In this document: piece by piece, positions 33,069 to 40,905 of the stretch | How positions within the stretch are numbered: the first letter of the stretch is position 1 | Layout: every line of letters starts with the position of its first letter | NCBI GenBank assembly: GCA_019118905.1 | Contig: DWYA01000096.1 | Coordinates: 7,195-71,194, forward strand | Origin: Ruthenibacterium avium | GTDB lineage: Bacteria > Bacillota > Clostridia > Oscillospirales > Ruminococcaceae | DNA: 64,000 nucleotides | Direction: 5' to 3' | The notes under the pieces: model-generated | Told to the model about the DNA's origin: nothing | Database searches by the model: none | Seen by the model: the letters and a program-made list of their open reading frames with translations, nothing else | Made by a program: the position numbers and the translations under genes

Positions 33069-34682
33069 ATGAAACAAGGAACAGGAAAAGCCGTTTATCC
33101 GGGAATTGCCATTGGGCCGGTGTATGTTTATCAAAAAACAGCCGTTCCCGTACAGGCGGAAAGCCGCGGCGCCGAGCAGGAGCAAGCAGCCTTTGATGCC
33201 GCCTGTGAAACGGCAAAGGCGCAATTGGCCGCGCTGTATGAAAAAGCTTCCAAGGAGCTGGGCGAAGAACACGCACAGATTTTTGATGTGCAGCGCATGA
33301 TGCTGGAAGACCTCGACTTTTTGGAGGATGTGGAAGCCAGAATCAAAAGCGGAACGGCAGCCGTGCAAGCCGTGCATGAAACAGGGGAAATGCTGGCCGG
33401 CGTATTTGCCGGAATGGAGGACAGCTACTTGCAGGCGCGTGCCGCGGATATGCGCGACATTGCCGCTCGCGTTGTGAAAGCGCTGTCCGCCGAGGAAACG
33501 GCTTTTACTATGGATGTGCCGGGCATTCTGGTGGCGGACGACTTAAACCCCAGTGAAACGGTACAGCTTCCCAAGGATAAAATTTTGGCGTTTGTCACCA
33601 AAGGCGGTTCCTTAAACAGCCACACCGCTATTTTAGCGCGTATGATGAATTTGCCCTCACTGGTGCAGGCTGATTTGGAGCCGGACGAAACGCTCAACGG
33701 CAAAGTGATGATTGTAGACGGCAAAGAGGGCCGTTACTGGCTGGAGCCGGATGAAACAACGCTGGCGGAGAAAACAGCGCAGCAGGAAAAACAGCGCGAA
33801 GAAAAAAGAGCGCTGGAAGCCTATCGCGGAAAGCCGACCGTGACAAAGAAAGGCCAAACCGTAAAGCTTTATGCCAATATCGGCAAGCCCGAAGATGTCA
33901 AAGCGGTATTGGACGGCGACGCCGAAGGCGTCGGCCTGATGCGAAGCGAATTTTTGTATCTTGGACGCTCCGACTTCCCCACAGAGGAAGAGCTGTATGA
34001 AGCCTATCGCGATGTCGTGGTCGGTTTGCAGGGCCGCCCGGTTGTCATCCGCACACTTGACATCGGCGCAGATAAACAGGTGGATTACTTTGGGTTAGCG
34101 CACGAGGAAAACCCGGCGCTCGGCTATCGCGGCATTCGCATTTGTCTGACGAGAGACGACATCTTCCGCCCGCAGATGCGCGCAATTTACCGCGCGGCGG
34201 CGCTTGGCAAGGTGTACGCGATGTTCCCCATGATCATCTCCGTGCAGGAAGTGCAGAAGATCAAGGCGTTTTGTGAAGCCATTCAGGCAGAGCTGAAGGC
34301 CGAGGGCTTGCCCTGCGGCGAGGTGGAGCTGGGCATTATGATTGAAACGCCCGCTGCCGCTGTCATCAGCCGCGAGCTGGCAAAAGAAGTGCAGTTTTTC
34401 AGCGTCGGTACCAATGATTTGACGCAGTATACACTGGCTATTGACCGTCAAAATACAAATCTGGACGAATTTTATGACGCCCATCATCCGGCGGTGTTGG
34501 AGCTGCTTCGGATGATTGCGGAAAATGCCCACAAAGAGGGAATTTGGGCGGGCATTTGCGGCGAGCTTGGGGCAGACCCCACCTTGACGGAAACTTTCCT
34601 GCAAATGGGCTACGATGAACTTTCGGTTTCACCCGGCCGCGTGCTGGAGCTGAGAAAGAAAATTTGTGAAAGTGAGGGATAA
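33069..34682 (+). CDS. ptsI: PTS enzyme I (phosphoenolpyruvate-protein phosphotransferase)
   Basis: A 537-residue general PTS enzyme transferring phosphate from phosphoenolpyruvate to HPr. It shows the N-terminal HPr-binding domain, the swivelling phospho-His domain with GGSLNSHTAILARMM (His near 188), and the C-terminal PEP-binding barrel (about 250-537). The barrel shows LMRSEFLYL, RTLDIGADKQ, FFSVGTNDLTQYTL and GICGELGAD. It is slightly shorter than the usual 570 residues but complete. The start follows AAAGGAGTGAGAGC. It precedes the HPr gene by three bases, the reverse of the usual ptsH-ptsI order. Confidence 0.96.
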   Translation: MKQGTGKAVYPGIAIGPVYVYQKTAVPVQAESRGAEQEQAAFDAACETAKAQLAALYEKASKELGEEHAQIFDVQRMMLEDLDFLEDVEARIKSGTAAVQAVHETGEMLAGVFAGMEDSYLQARAADMRDIAARVVKALSAEETAFTMDVPGILVADDLNPSETVQLPKDKILAFVTKGGSLNSHTAILARMMNLPSLVQADLEPDETLNGKVMIVDGKEGRYWLEPDETTLAEKTAQQEKQREEKRALEAYRGKPTVTKKGQTVKLYANIGKPEDVKAVLDGDAEGVGLMRSEFLYLGRSDFPTEEELYEAYRDVVVGLQGRPVVIRTLDIGADKQVDYFGLAHEENPALGYRGIRICLTRDDIFRPQMRAIYRAAALGKVYAMFPMIISVQEVQKIKAFCEAIQAELKAEGLPCGEVELGIMIETPAAAVISRELAKEVQFFSVGTNDLTQYTLAIDRQNTNLDEFYDAHHPAVLELLRMIAENAHKEGIWAGICGELGADPTLTETFLQMGYDELSVSPGRVLELRKKICESEG

Positions 34683-34685
34683 CAA

Positions 34686-34943
34686 ATGAAGGAGTTTCAA
34701 TACGTCATTCAGGACGAATTAGGCATTCATGCACGTCCGGCGGGTAATCTTGCTAAGTTGGCACAAGGCTTTCCATGTGATGTCAAAGTGACCTGCAACG
34801 GCAAAACGGTTGACGCAAAGCGTGTCATTGGGCTGATGACGCTCGGCGCCAAAAAAGAGTCGGCAGTCACGGTTGCGTGCGACGGCGCGGATGAAGAAAA
34901 AGCTGCCGAAGCATTGGAAGCCTTTTTCAAAGAAAACCTGTAA
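34686..34943 (+). CDS. ptsH: PTS phosphocarrier protein HPr with Arg at position 46
   Basis: An 85-residue HPr. The active-site His15 sits in LGIHARPA and the fold is complete. At the regulatory site the usual K-S-I-M-G is replaced by K-R-V-I-G, so residue 46 is Arg. HPr kinase/phosphorylase could not phosphorylate this protein there, and it should not act as a CcpA corepressor in the standard way. It remains fit for His15 phosphotransfer. It follows ptsI by three bases. A second HPr or Crh elsewhere in the genome would be expected if catabolite repression is of the usual Firmicutes kind. Confidence 0.95.
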   Translation: MKEFQYVIQDELGIHARPAGNLAKLAQGFPCDVKVTCNGKTVDAKRVIGLMTLGAKKESAVTVACDGADEEKAAEALEAFFKENL

Positions 34944-35137
34944 GGCTTCAACGGAAATGACAGCCTCTTGTACGGGCCTTGTCGGAGGCTGTGCATAAAA
35001 GCGGCGGCACACCTCTTTCGCAACAAACGGAATGTGTGCCAAGGTTTGGGTTTATTGCGGCGAAAGACGTGTTTTTCTCTGTGATAGACGCGACAAACAA
35101 ACACAGAGTTTGTGTTTGAAGAATGGAGGAATAGTTT

Positions 35138-36577
35138 ATGATGCGATTTTTTCAGCGTTTAGGTAAATCCTTGATGCTGCCCGTGGCATGTCTGCCCATC
35201 GGCGGTATCTTAATGGGTATCGGTTACTGGATCGACCCGTCCGGCTGGGGCGCCAACAATCTGCTGGCATTGCTTTTAATCAAGGCAGGCGGCATTTTGA
35301 TTGACAACATGGCTATTCTGTTCGCACTCGGCGTTGCCATCGGCATGTCGAAAGATCAAGAGGGTACCTCTGGTTTGGCAGCCATTATCTCGTGGCTCAC
35401 CGTTCAAACCATGCTGGGTGCCGGTGTGGTTTCGCTGATTATGGGCGTCGAAGCGGATAAGGTTCCCGCTGCGTTTACGAAAATCAACAACCAGTTCATC
35501 GGTATTCTTTGCGGTATTATTGCCGCGATGTGCTATAATCGGTTCTACAAAACAAACATGCCGGACTTCCTTGGCTTCTTTGCAGGCCGCCGGTTTGTTC
35601 CCATCATGACGGTGGTTGTCACTCTGATTATCTGCATTCCTCTGTATTTTGTATGGCCGATTATCTACAACTTCCTGGTATGGGTTGGCGAAAGCATCCT
35701 GAACCTCGGTGCAATCGGCGCAGGTATCTATGGCTTCTTAAACCGTTTGCTCATTCCCATTGGTATGCACCACGCGCTCAACAGCGTGTTCTGGTTCGGC
35801 GTTGCGGATATTAACGATATCGGCAAATTCTGGGGCCAGATTGAAGGCGGCGTACAGGGCGTTACCGGTATGTATCAGGCGGGCTTCTTCCCCGTGATGA
35901 TGTTCGGTCTGCCCGGTGCTGCTTTGGCAATGTATCACACTGCGAAAACCAACAAGAAGAAAATCGCTGCCGGCATTCTGATGTCTGCTGCGCTTTGCTC
36001 CTTCTTTACAGGCGTTACAGAGCCGCTCGAGTTCTCGTTCATGTTCCTCGCTCCGGGACTGTATGTTGTCCATGCGCTTTTGGCAGGTATCTCGGTTGCA
36101 TTGGTAGCTGCGCTGCCCGTGCGCGCAGGCTTCCAGTTCAGCGCCGGTTTTGTTGACTGGGTACTTAGCTTTAACGCTCCGTTTGCAGAAAATCCGCTGT
36201 GGCTGCTGCCCATCGGCATTGCATTCTTTGTGATTTACTACGTTGTGTTCCGTTTTGTTATTGCAAAGTTCAACCTCAAGACACCGGGTCGTGAGGATGA
36301 CAACACCGAAGAAATGAACATTGAGATTGGCGACGCTGACTATGCAGCGATGGCAGCCGCAATTTTGGAAGGCGTTGGCGGTAAAGAGAACGTTACAAAC
36401 GCTGATAACTGCATCACTCGTCTGCGTCTGGAAGTCAAAGACCGTCTGCTCGTCGATGAGAAGAAGCTGAAAGCTTCCGGTGCAGCCGGTGTCATCCGTC
36501 CGGGCAAAACAAGCGTGCAGGTCATCATCGGCCCGAAAGTTCAGTTCGTTGCTGATGAGTTTAAAAAGCTTCTGTAA
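35138..36577 (+). CDS. PTS EIIBC permease, glucose/N-acetylglucosamine family
   Basis: A 479-residue permease: IIC membrane domain (about 1-385, ten hydrophobic segments) followed by a soluble IIB domain (about 395-479) with the phosphorylated Cys in NCITRLRLEVKD. The stretches GMHHALNSVFWF and GVTEPLEFSFMFLAP are typical of the glucose/NagE group, and ADINDIGKFW favours N-acetylglucosamine over glucose. nagA at 52 kb supports that. The IIA domain is the separate protein at 32477. The start follows ATGGAGGAATAGTTT. The 194-base gap upstream holds a GC-rich hairpin (34961-34993) and a small AAACACA/TGTGTTT hairpin but no clear terminator. It ends the operon. Confidence 0.93.
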   Translation: MMRFFQRLGKSLMLPVACLPIGGILMGIGYWIDPSGWGANNLLALLLIKAGGILIDNMAILFALGVAIGMSKDQEGTSGLAAIISWLTVQTMLGAGVVSLIMGVEADKVPAAFTKINNQFIGILCGIIAAMCYNRFYKTNMPDFLGFFAGRRFVPIMTVVVTLIICIPLYFVWPIIYNFLVWVGESILNLGAIGAGIYGFLNRLLIPIGMHHALNSVFWFGVADINDIGKFWGQIEGGVQGVTGMYQAGFFPVMMFGLPGAALAMYHTAKTNKKKIAAGILMSAALCSFFTGVTEPLEFSFMFLAPGLYVVHALLAGISVALVAALPVRAGFQFSAGFVDWVLSFNAPFAENPLWLLPIGIAFFVIYYVVFRFVIAKFNLKTPGREDDNTEEMNIEIGDADYAAMAAAILEGVGGKENVTNADNCITRLRLEVKDRLLVDEKKLKASGAAGVIRPGKTSVQVIIGPKVQFVADEFKKLL

Positions 36578-36679
36578 GCTGAGTCGTGAAATGTGATTTT
36601 CTTGTGGCAGTTTGCCTTGCAAAAAAGGCCCTTTTGTAAGGAGAAGCTGCCGTGATGAAAAGGGAATAACCCCAAAAAG

Positions 36680-36715
36680 CAGGAACGCCCCGCACAGCTG
36701 TGCGGGGCGTTCCTG
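36680..36715. terminator. Convergent terminator between the PTS operon and pflA
   Basis: A perfect 36-base palindrome (18-bp arms starting CAGGAACGCC). The minus strand continues with CTTTTT, so it works best for pflA. The plus strand has a weaker TGTTT. Confidence 0.85.
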
Positions 36716-36739
36716 TGTTTAAGAGTCAAAGTTTGCGTG

Positions 36740-37489
36740 TCAAGGCATGTTTTGTCCTCGATAGCCTTCCAAAATAATCTCACGCGCCTTGCGGGCGGCG
36801 TCCTTGTCGGCGTTCGGCACGCCTTCGAGCGGGTAATCCAGCCCCAAAGAACGATACTTTGCAACACCCATTGTGTGATAGGGCAGCACTTCCAGCCCCT
36901 TCAGCGTCCGCAAACGGCGCAGCTGGCGACCAAGGGAAAGCAAGTGCTCGCGCCCGTCGGTAATGCCCGGCACAAAGACATGGCGCACCACAACGGGAAC
37001 ACCCGCTTGCCCCAGCGCTTCGCCAAACGCCCAAACCGGCTTTTGGCTTTGTGCCGTCAGGGCGCGGTGACCTTCTTCATTGCTGTGCTTGATATCGAGC
37101 AGCACCAAATCGGTCACTTTAAAAAGCGCTGCAAATTCTTCGGCACGCTCTGGTGTGTAGGCAATGCCGGAGGTGTCTAAGCAAGTGTGAATGCCTTTTT
37201 CCTTCGCGTGTTGAAAAAGACACGTCAAAAACGGCAGCTGCAACAGGGGTTCGCCCCCTGTTGCGGTAATGCCGCCGTTTTTGTAAAAGTTTTTATTTTT
37301 GTCGTAGGCGCTTAAAATTTCCTCTACCGTCTTTTCGGTTCCGCCGTCCAGCTTCCAGGTATCCGGGTTGTGGCAGTACTGACACCGCATCGGACAGCCT
37401 TGGAAAAAGACAACGAAGCGAATGCCCGGCCCATCAACGGTGCCAAAGCTTTCAATAGAGTGAATGCGGCCTCGATTACATGGCGTCAT
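36740..37489 (-). CDS. pflA: Pyruvate formate-lyase activating enzyme
   Basis: A 249-residue radical SAM activase that abstracts hydrogen from the glycine of pyruvate formate-lyase. The SAM cluster motif CPMRCQYCHNPDTW (CxxxCxxC) lies near residue 32. GGEPLLQ and the later LVLLDIKHSN match PflA. The ATG at 37489 lies inside the end of the small glycyl-radical gene (14-base overlap), so the two are translationally linked. Gene order core, small subunit, activase places all pieces of the split PFL system in one operon. Confidence 0.96.
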   Translation of the reverse strand: MTPCNRGRIHSIESFGTVDGPGIRFVVFFQGCPMRCQYCHNPDTWKLDGGTEKTVEEILSAYDKNKNFYKNGGITATGGEPLLQLPFLTCLFQHAKEKGIHTCLDTSGIAYTPERAEEFAALFKVTDLVLLDIKHSNEEGHRALTAQSQKPVWAFGEALGQAGVPVVVRHVFVPGITDGREHLLSLGRQLRRLRTLKGLEVLPYHTMGVAKYRSLGLDYPLEGVPNADKDAARKAREIILEGYRGQNMP

Positions 37490-37718
37490 GGAAGGTACGC
37501 GAGATAACTTCGTCCTGCTGCTCTTTCGTCAGCTTGTTGAAGTTCACCGCGTAACCGGACACGCGCACGGTCAGCTGCGGATATTTTTCGGGATGCGCCT
37601 GTGCATCCAGCAGGGTCTCTTTGGTAAACACGTTCACGTTTAAGTGATGGCCGCCTTTTTCGGCATAGCCGTCCAGCAAACCAACCAAGTTGTCAACCTG
37701 TGCATCGCTGATATTCAT
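37476..37718 (-). CDS. Glycyl-radical subunit of a split pyruvate formate-lyase (GrcA/YfiD-like)
   Basis: An 80-residue protein equal to the C-terminal end of PflB. LVGLLDGYAEKGGHHLNVNV, EKYPQLTVRVSGYAVNF and KLTKEQQDEVISRTF align with the last 65 residues of E. coli PflB. The radical Gly is in VSGYA. In E. coli a similar protein, YfiD, only repairs damaged PFL, but here the core gene upstream lacks this domain, so this polypeptide should be an obligate subunit. The start is ATG 37718 after AAAGGAGTGTTTGCAC; a longer frame reaches 37745. An 86-base gap with a hairpin separates it from the core gene. Confidence 0.93.
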   Translation of the reverse strand: MNISDAQVDNLVGLLDGYAEKGGHHLNVNVFTKETLLDAQAHPEKYPQLTVRVSGYAVNFNKLTKEQQDEVISRTFHDAM

Positions 37719-37760
37719 GTGCAAACACTCCTTTTCTTGTGTCAATCATAAAAATTTGAA

Positions 37761-37788
37761 ATATGGGCGTACTGGTGTGCGCCCATAT
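37761..37788 (-). promoter_or_regulatory. Intercistronic hairpin between PFL core and glycyl-radical subunit genes
   Basis: ATATGGGCG and CGCCCATAT form a 9-bp stem with a 10-base loop. On the minus strand it is followed by TTTCAAATTTTT. It could be a leaky terminator or a processing or stability element setting the ratio of the two subunits. Confidence 0.55.
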
Positions 37789-37804
37789 CAAACGGACAAC
37801 AAAA

Positions 37805-39886
37805 TTACTCGCCGTCTACGCTCAAGTTTTGCTCACCGCAAGCGCAGTCGTGCGGCAATTCAAACTCAATATCGCCAAAGAATACGGCGTCATCCTTGCC
37901 CAGTGCGCCGGGTACAATCGAGAAGGTATTGGAAATACCGTCTTGTGCGTCTTTAAACGGCAGCTTGGACACCGAGCTGAGGGAAGCCACAGCGCCGCAA
38001 GCGTCACGATGGTGCATCGGGTTTGCACCGGGGGCAAATGCCTCACCGGCTTTGCGGCCATCCGGCGTGGAACCGGTGTTTTTGCCATATACCACGTTGG
38101 AGGTAATGGTCAAAATAGAGGTGGTCGGCTTGCCGCCGCGGTAGGTGTGATTGCCCTTGATGTAGGTCATAAACTGATGCACTACGTCGTAAGCAATTTG
38201 ATCCACGCGGTCATCATCGTTGCCGTATTTCGGGAAATCGCCCTCAATGGCGTAATCTACGACAATGCCGTTTTCGTCACGGATGGTTTTTACCTTGGCG
38301 TATTTGATGGCGGAGAGGGAATCTGCCACCACGGAAAGGCCCGCAATGCCGGTGGCAAACCAGCGGGTAACTTCCTTGTCATGCAGTGCCATTTGCAAGC
38401 GCTCGTAGCAGTATTTATCGTGCATGTAGTGGATGATGTTCAGCGTGTTCACATAAACGCCGGCCAGCCACTTCATCATGTCGTCAAAGCGCGGCTTGAC
38501 TTCCTCGTAGGTCAGATACTCGTCGGTAATGGGACGGTATTTCGGGCCGACCTGCTTTTTAGAAATTTCGTCTACGCCGCCATTGATGGCGTACAAAAGG
38601 CACTTTGCCAAGTTGGCACGCGCGCCGAAGAACTGCATCTCTTTGCCCACGCGCATACTGGAAACACAGCACGCAATCGCGTAGTCGTCGCCGTGAGTTA
38701 CGCGCATCAAATCGTCGTTTTCATACTGAACGGACGAGGAGCGAATGGATGTTTTTGCGCAGAAGCGCTTGAAGTTGATGGGCAAGCGCGTAGACCAAAG
38801 CACCGTCAAGTTGGGTTCCGGGGCGGTGCCGAGGTTTTCCAGCGTGTGCAGATAACGGAACGACATTTTTGTTACCAGCGGGCGGCCGTCAATGCCGATG
38901 CCGCCGATGGACTCCGTTACCCAAGTGGGGTCGCCGGAGAACAGCGCGTTATATTCCGGCGTGCGGGCAAACTTCACAAGGCGCAGCTTCATAATGAAAT
39001 GGTCCACCATTTCCTGAATTTCGCTTTCAGTGAAGGTGCCGTTTGCCAAATCGCGCTCGGCGTAAATATCAATAAAGGTAGAGGTGCGGCCAAGGCTCAT
39101 TGCCGCGCCGTTCTGCTCCTTGATGGCTGCCAAATAACCGAAGTACAGCCACTGGATGGCCTCCTGGGTATTGGCGGCGGGACGGGAGATGTCATAGCCG
39201 TAAATTTCGCCCAGCTTTTTCAGCTCTTTCAGCGCTTTAATCTGCTCGCTCAGCTCCTCGCGTTCGCGGGTCACGTCGGAGTACATAATGGTGCGCGTGC
39301 TGTTTTTCTGGTCTTCTTTATCTTCAATTAAGCGGTCAACGCCATACAGCGCCACACGGCGATAGTCACCGATGATGCGGCCGCGGCCATAAGCGTCGGG
39401 CAAGCCGGTGATGATGTGGCTGGAGCGGCATGCGCGCATCTCCGGGGTGTATGCGTCAAAAACGCCCTCGTTGTGGGTTTTGCGGTGTTTGGTAAAAAAT
39501 TCTACAATCTGCGGGTCAACGTGATAGCCGTTGTCCTCGCAGGCTTTCATGGCCATGCGGATACCGCCGTAGGGCTGAAGCGAGCGCTTGAAGGGCTTAT
39601 CGGTTTGAAAGCCAACAATTTTCTCCAGCTCTTTGTCGAGATAACCGGGGCCGTGTGAAGTGATGGTAGAAATCACGCTGGTATCCATATCCAGCACGCC
39701 GCCTTTTTCGCGTTCCTGACGCGACAGCTCCATCACTTGCTCCCACAGTTTTTTGGTAGCCTCTGTGGGACCCTGCAAAAACGATTCATCGCCCTCATAC
39801 GGGTGATAGTTGCGCTGGATAAAATCTCGGACGTTGATTTCCTTTTCCCAAATTCCTTCGTGAAAGGAAGCCCATTCTTGTCTCAT
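37805..39886 (-). CDS. pflB: Pyruvate formate-lyase core subunit lacking the glycyl-radical domain
   Basis: A 693-residue formate C-acetyltransferase core. The PFL barrel is complete up to the catalytic cysteine pair in IACCVSSM and onward through NTGSTPDGRKAGEAFAPGANP and SIVPGALGKDD. At that point E. coli PflB continues into the radical domain, but this protein ends with a short Cys-containing tail, DCACGEQNLSVDGE, and a stop. The missing 65 residues are encoded by the next gene. It cleaves pyruvate with CoA to acetyl-CoA and formate. ATG 39886 follows GAAGGAGATTCGCT; the frame opens to 39937. The promoter at 39973-40001 is overlaid by palindromes. Confidence 0.95.
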   Translation of the reverse strand: MRQEWASFHEGIWEKEINVRDFIQRNYHPYEGDESFLQGPTEATKKLWEQVMELSRQEREKGGVLDMDTSVISTITSHGPGYLDKELEKIVGFQTDKPFKRSLQPYGGIRMAMKACEDNGYHVDPQIVEFFTKHRKTHNEGVFDAYTPEMRACRSSHIITGLPDAYGRGRIIGDYRRVALYGVDRLIEDKEDQKNSTRTIMYSDVTREREELSEQIKALKELKKLGEIYGYDISRPAANTQEAIQWLYFGYLAAIKEQNGAAMSLGRTSTFIDIYAERDLANGTFTESEIQEMVDHFIMKLRLVKFARTPEYNALFSGDPTWVTESIGGIGIDGRPLVTKMSFRYLHTLENLGTAPEPNLTVLWSTRLPINFKRFCAKTSIRSSSVQYENDDLMRVTHGDDYAIACCVSSMRVGKEMQFFGARANLAKCLLYAINGGVDEISKKQVGPKYRPITDEYLTYEEVKPRFDDMMKWLAGVYVNTLNIIHYMHDKYCYERLQMALHDKEVTRWFATGIAGLSVVADSLSAIKYAKVKTIRDENGIVVDYAIEGDFPKYGNDDDRVDQIAYDVVHQFMTYIKGNHTYRGGKPTTSILTITSNVVYGKNTGSTPDGRKAGEAFAPGANPMHHRDACGAVASLSSVSKLPFKDAQDGISNTFSIVPGALGKDDAVFFGDIEFELPHDCACGEQNLSVDGE

Positions 39887-39969
39887 AGCGAATCTCCTTC
39901 TTTTATTTCTCACGGTTGTTCGCCGGGGGTTCAGCACACGGTGTGAATTGCTTTGGTACTGAATCTGAT

Positions 39970-40001
39970 ATAACTATACCATATTGGTGTAGTTATGTCA
40001 A
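39970..40001 (-). promoter_or_regulatory. pflB promoter overlaid by a 27-bp inverted repeat
   Basis: On the minus strand TTGACA (39996-40001) and TATAGT (39973-39978) have 17-base spacing. The inverted repeat at 39970-39996 (ATAACTA-x-ACC and its complement around 5 bases) fills the spacer and -10, so a bound protein would block RNA polymerase. The regulator is unknown; the GntR gene at 40184 is a candidate. Confidence 0.85.
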
Positions 40002-40003
40002 GT

Positions 40004-40033
40004 GCAGCATGTTTGCCATGGCAAACATGCTGC
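40004..40033. promoter_or_regulatory. 30-bp perfect palindrome immediately upstream of the pflB -35
   Basis: Fifteen-base arms (starting GCAGCATGTTTGCCA) meet without a loop, two bases from the -35 element. Neither strand has a T run after it, so it is unlikely to be a terminator. It is well placed for an activator or a second repressor dimer. The remaining 110 bases to the next terminator are AT-rich with nothing else recognised. Confidence 0.65.
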
Positions 40034-40145
40034 CCCCTTGGCACGGCCACTGTCTGCCGAAGCATGACATTAGCTTTATTGTAAAATTTTTTAATTTTTT
40101 CGTCAATTAAATTTTTTGAAGTTTCTTTGTTTTGTTTGTTTTTTG

Positions 40146-40185
40146 AAAAAATCGGGGAACAGATTTGTCTGTTCCCCGATTTTTT
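40146..40185. terminator. Terminator of the GntR gene (bidirectional)
   Basis: The stem ATCGGGGAACAG/CTGTTCCCCGAT with a 6-base loop is flanked by five As and five Ts, and overlaps the stop codon of the GntR gene. Confidence 0.93.
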
Positions 40186-40858
40186 ACTTAAAGTATCCGG
40201 CGTAGCGTTCGCGCAGGCTTTCTTCCTCCACTTTATAACGCGAGAGGTGGCGGTGCATCAGCTCGGCAGCGCGCTCGGCATTGCGTTCCATCAGCGCCTG
40301 CAAAATAGCGCGGTGATCCTCTACAACCTTTAAATCCTTAACGGCATACAGCGCCATATTGCGGATGCGGTCATCGTGAATGGAAAGGCTTTCGGTGATG
40401 TGGTGCGTCAGCATTTTTCCCGCAATTTCAAACAGCATCGCGTGAAACTCATCGTCCAGCTGCATGAGTTTGTCGGATTCCTGATTTTTTAAATAGAAAT
40501 CCTGCATGGCAATATTCGCCTGTAAACGCACAAGCTGCTCTTGCGAAGCCGTTTTGCAAACTTCGTCTAAGATGGCACACTCCAGCGTGGTGCGCAAAAA
40601 ACGGCTTTCCTCCACCAGCGCATAGTCCACTAAAGAAATCAAGCAGCCGCGCTGAGAAAGAATTTCCACAATTTTCACTTTGGAAAGCTCAATGAGCGCC
40701 TCCCGCACCGGGGTGCGGGAAAGGCCCATTTCGCTTGCCAGCACATTTTCACTCACCATGCTGCCCGGCTCTAATTCCAGCCGTACAATATTATCGCGCA
40801 GAGTGCGCAGGGCATAGTCCCGCGCGGTTTCTTTGGGGTTTCGTTCGCTGATATGCAT
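40184..40858 (-). CDS. GntR-family transcriptional regulator, FCD type
   Basis: A 224-residue regulator related to the one at 1753. The winged helix (about 1-75) shows VSENVLASEMGLSRTPVREALIELS in parts. The FCD domain (about 85-215) shows QLDDEFHAMLF (Asp, His) and VVEDHRAILQAL (His) as metal ligands. The ATG follows AAAGGAGTATCCGA. It lies 47 bases after the UxuB-like gene in the same direction and is read with it, or from a promoter inside it. Control of the neighbouring sugar-acid dehydrogenases, or of pflB with its palindromic promoter, is possible. Confidence 0.92.
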   Translation of the reverse strand: MHISERNPKETARDYALRTLRDNIVRLELEPGSMVSENVLASEMGLSRTPVREALIELSKVKIVEILSQRGCLISLVDYALVEESRFLRTTLECAILDEVCKTASQEQLVRLQANIAMQDFYLKNQESDKLMQLDDEFHAMLFEIAGKMLTHHITESLSIHDDRIRNMALYAVKDLKVVEDHRAILQALMERNAERAAELMHRHLSRYKVEEESLRERYAGYFK

Positions 40859-40905
40859 TCGGATACTCCTTTAATATTGCATGGCGCACGTTTCGATTGA
40901 AAAAT

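Noticed and set aside
34961..34993. Hairpin after ptsH as a terminator splitting the PTS operon
   Set aside because: The stem ACAGCCTC/GAGGCTGT has a 17-base loop and no T run.
37763..39331. Long open frame of 522 codons opposite the pyruvate formate-lyase core
   Set aside because: It is the mirror of a strongly conserved gene, has no ribosome binding site and no recognisable domain; long antisense frames are common at this GC content.
40004..40033. 30-bp palindrome as an intrinsic terminator
   Set aside because: No T run follows on either strand (CCCCC on plus, CACTT on minus), and it abuts a promoter -35 element.
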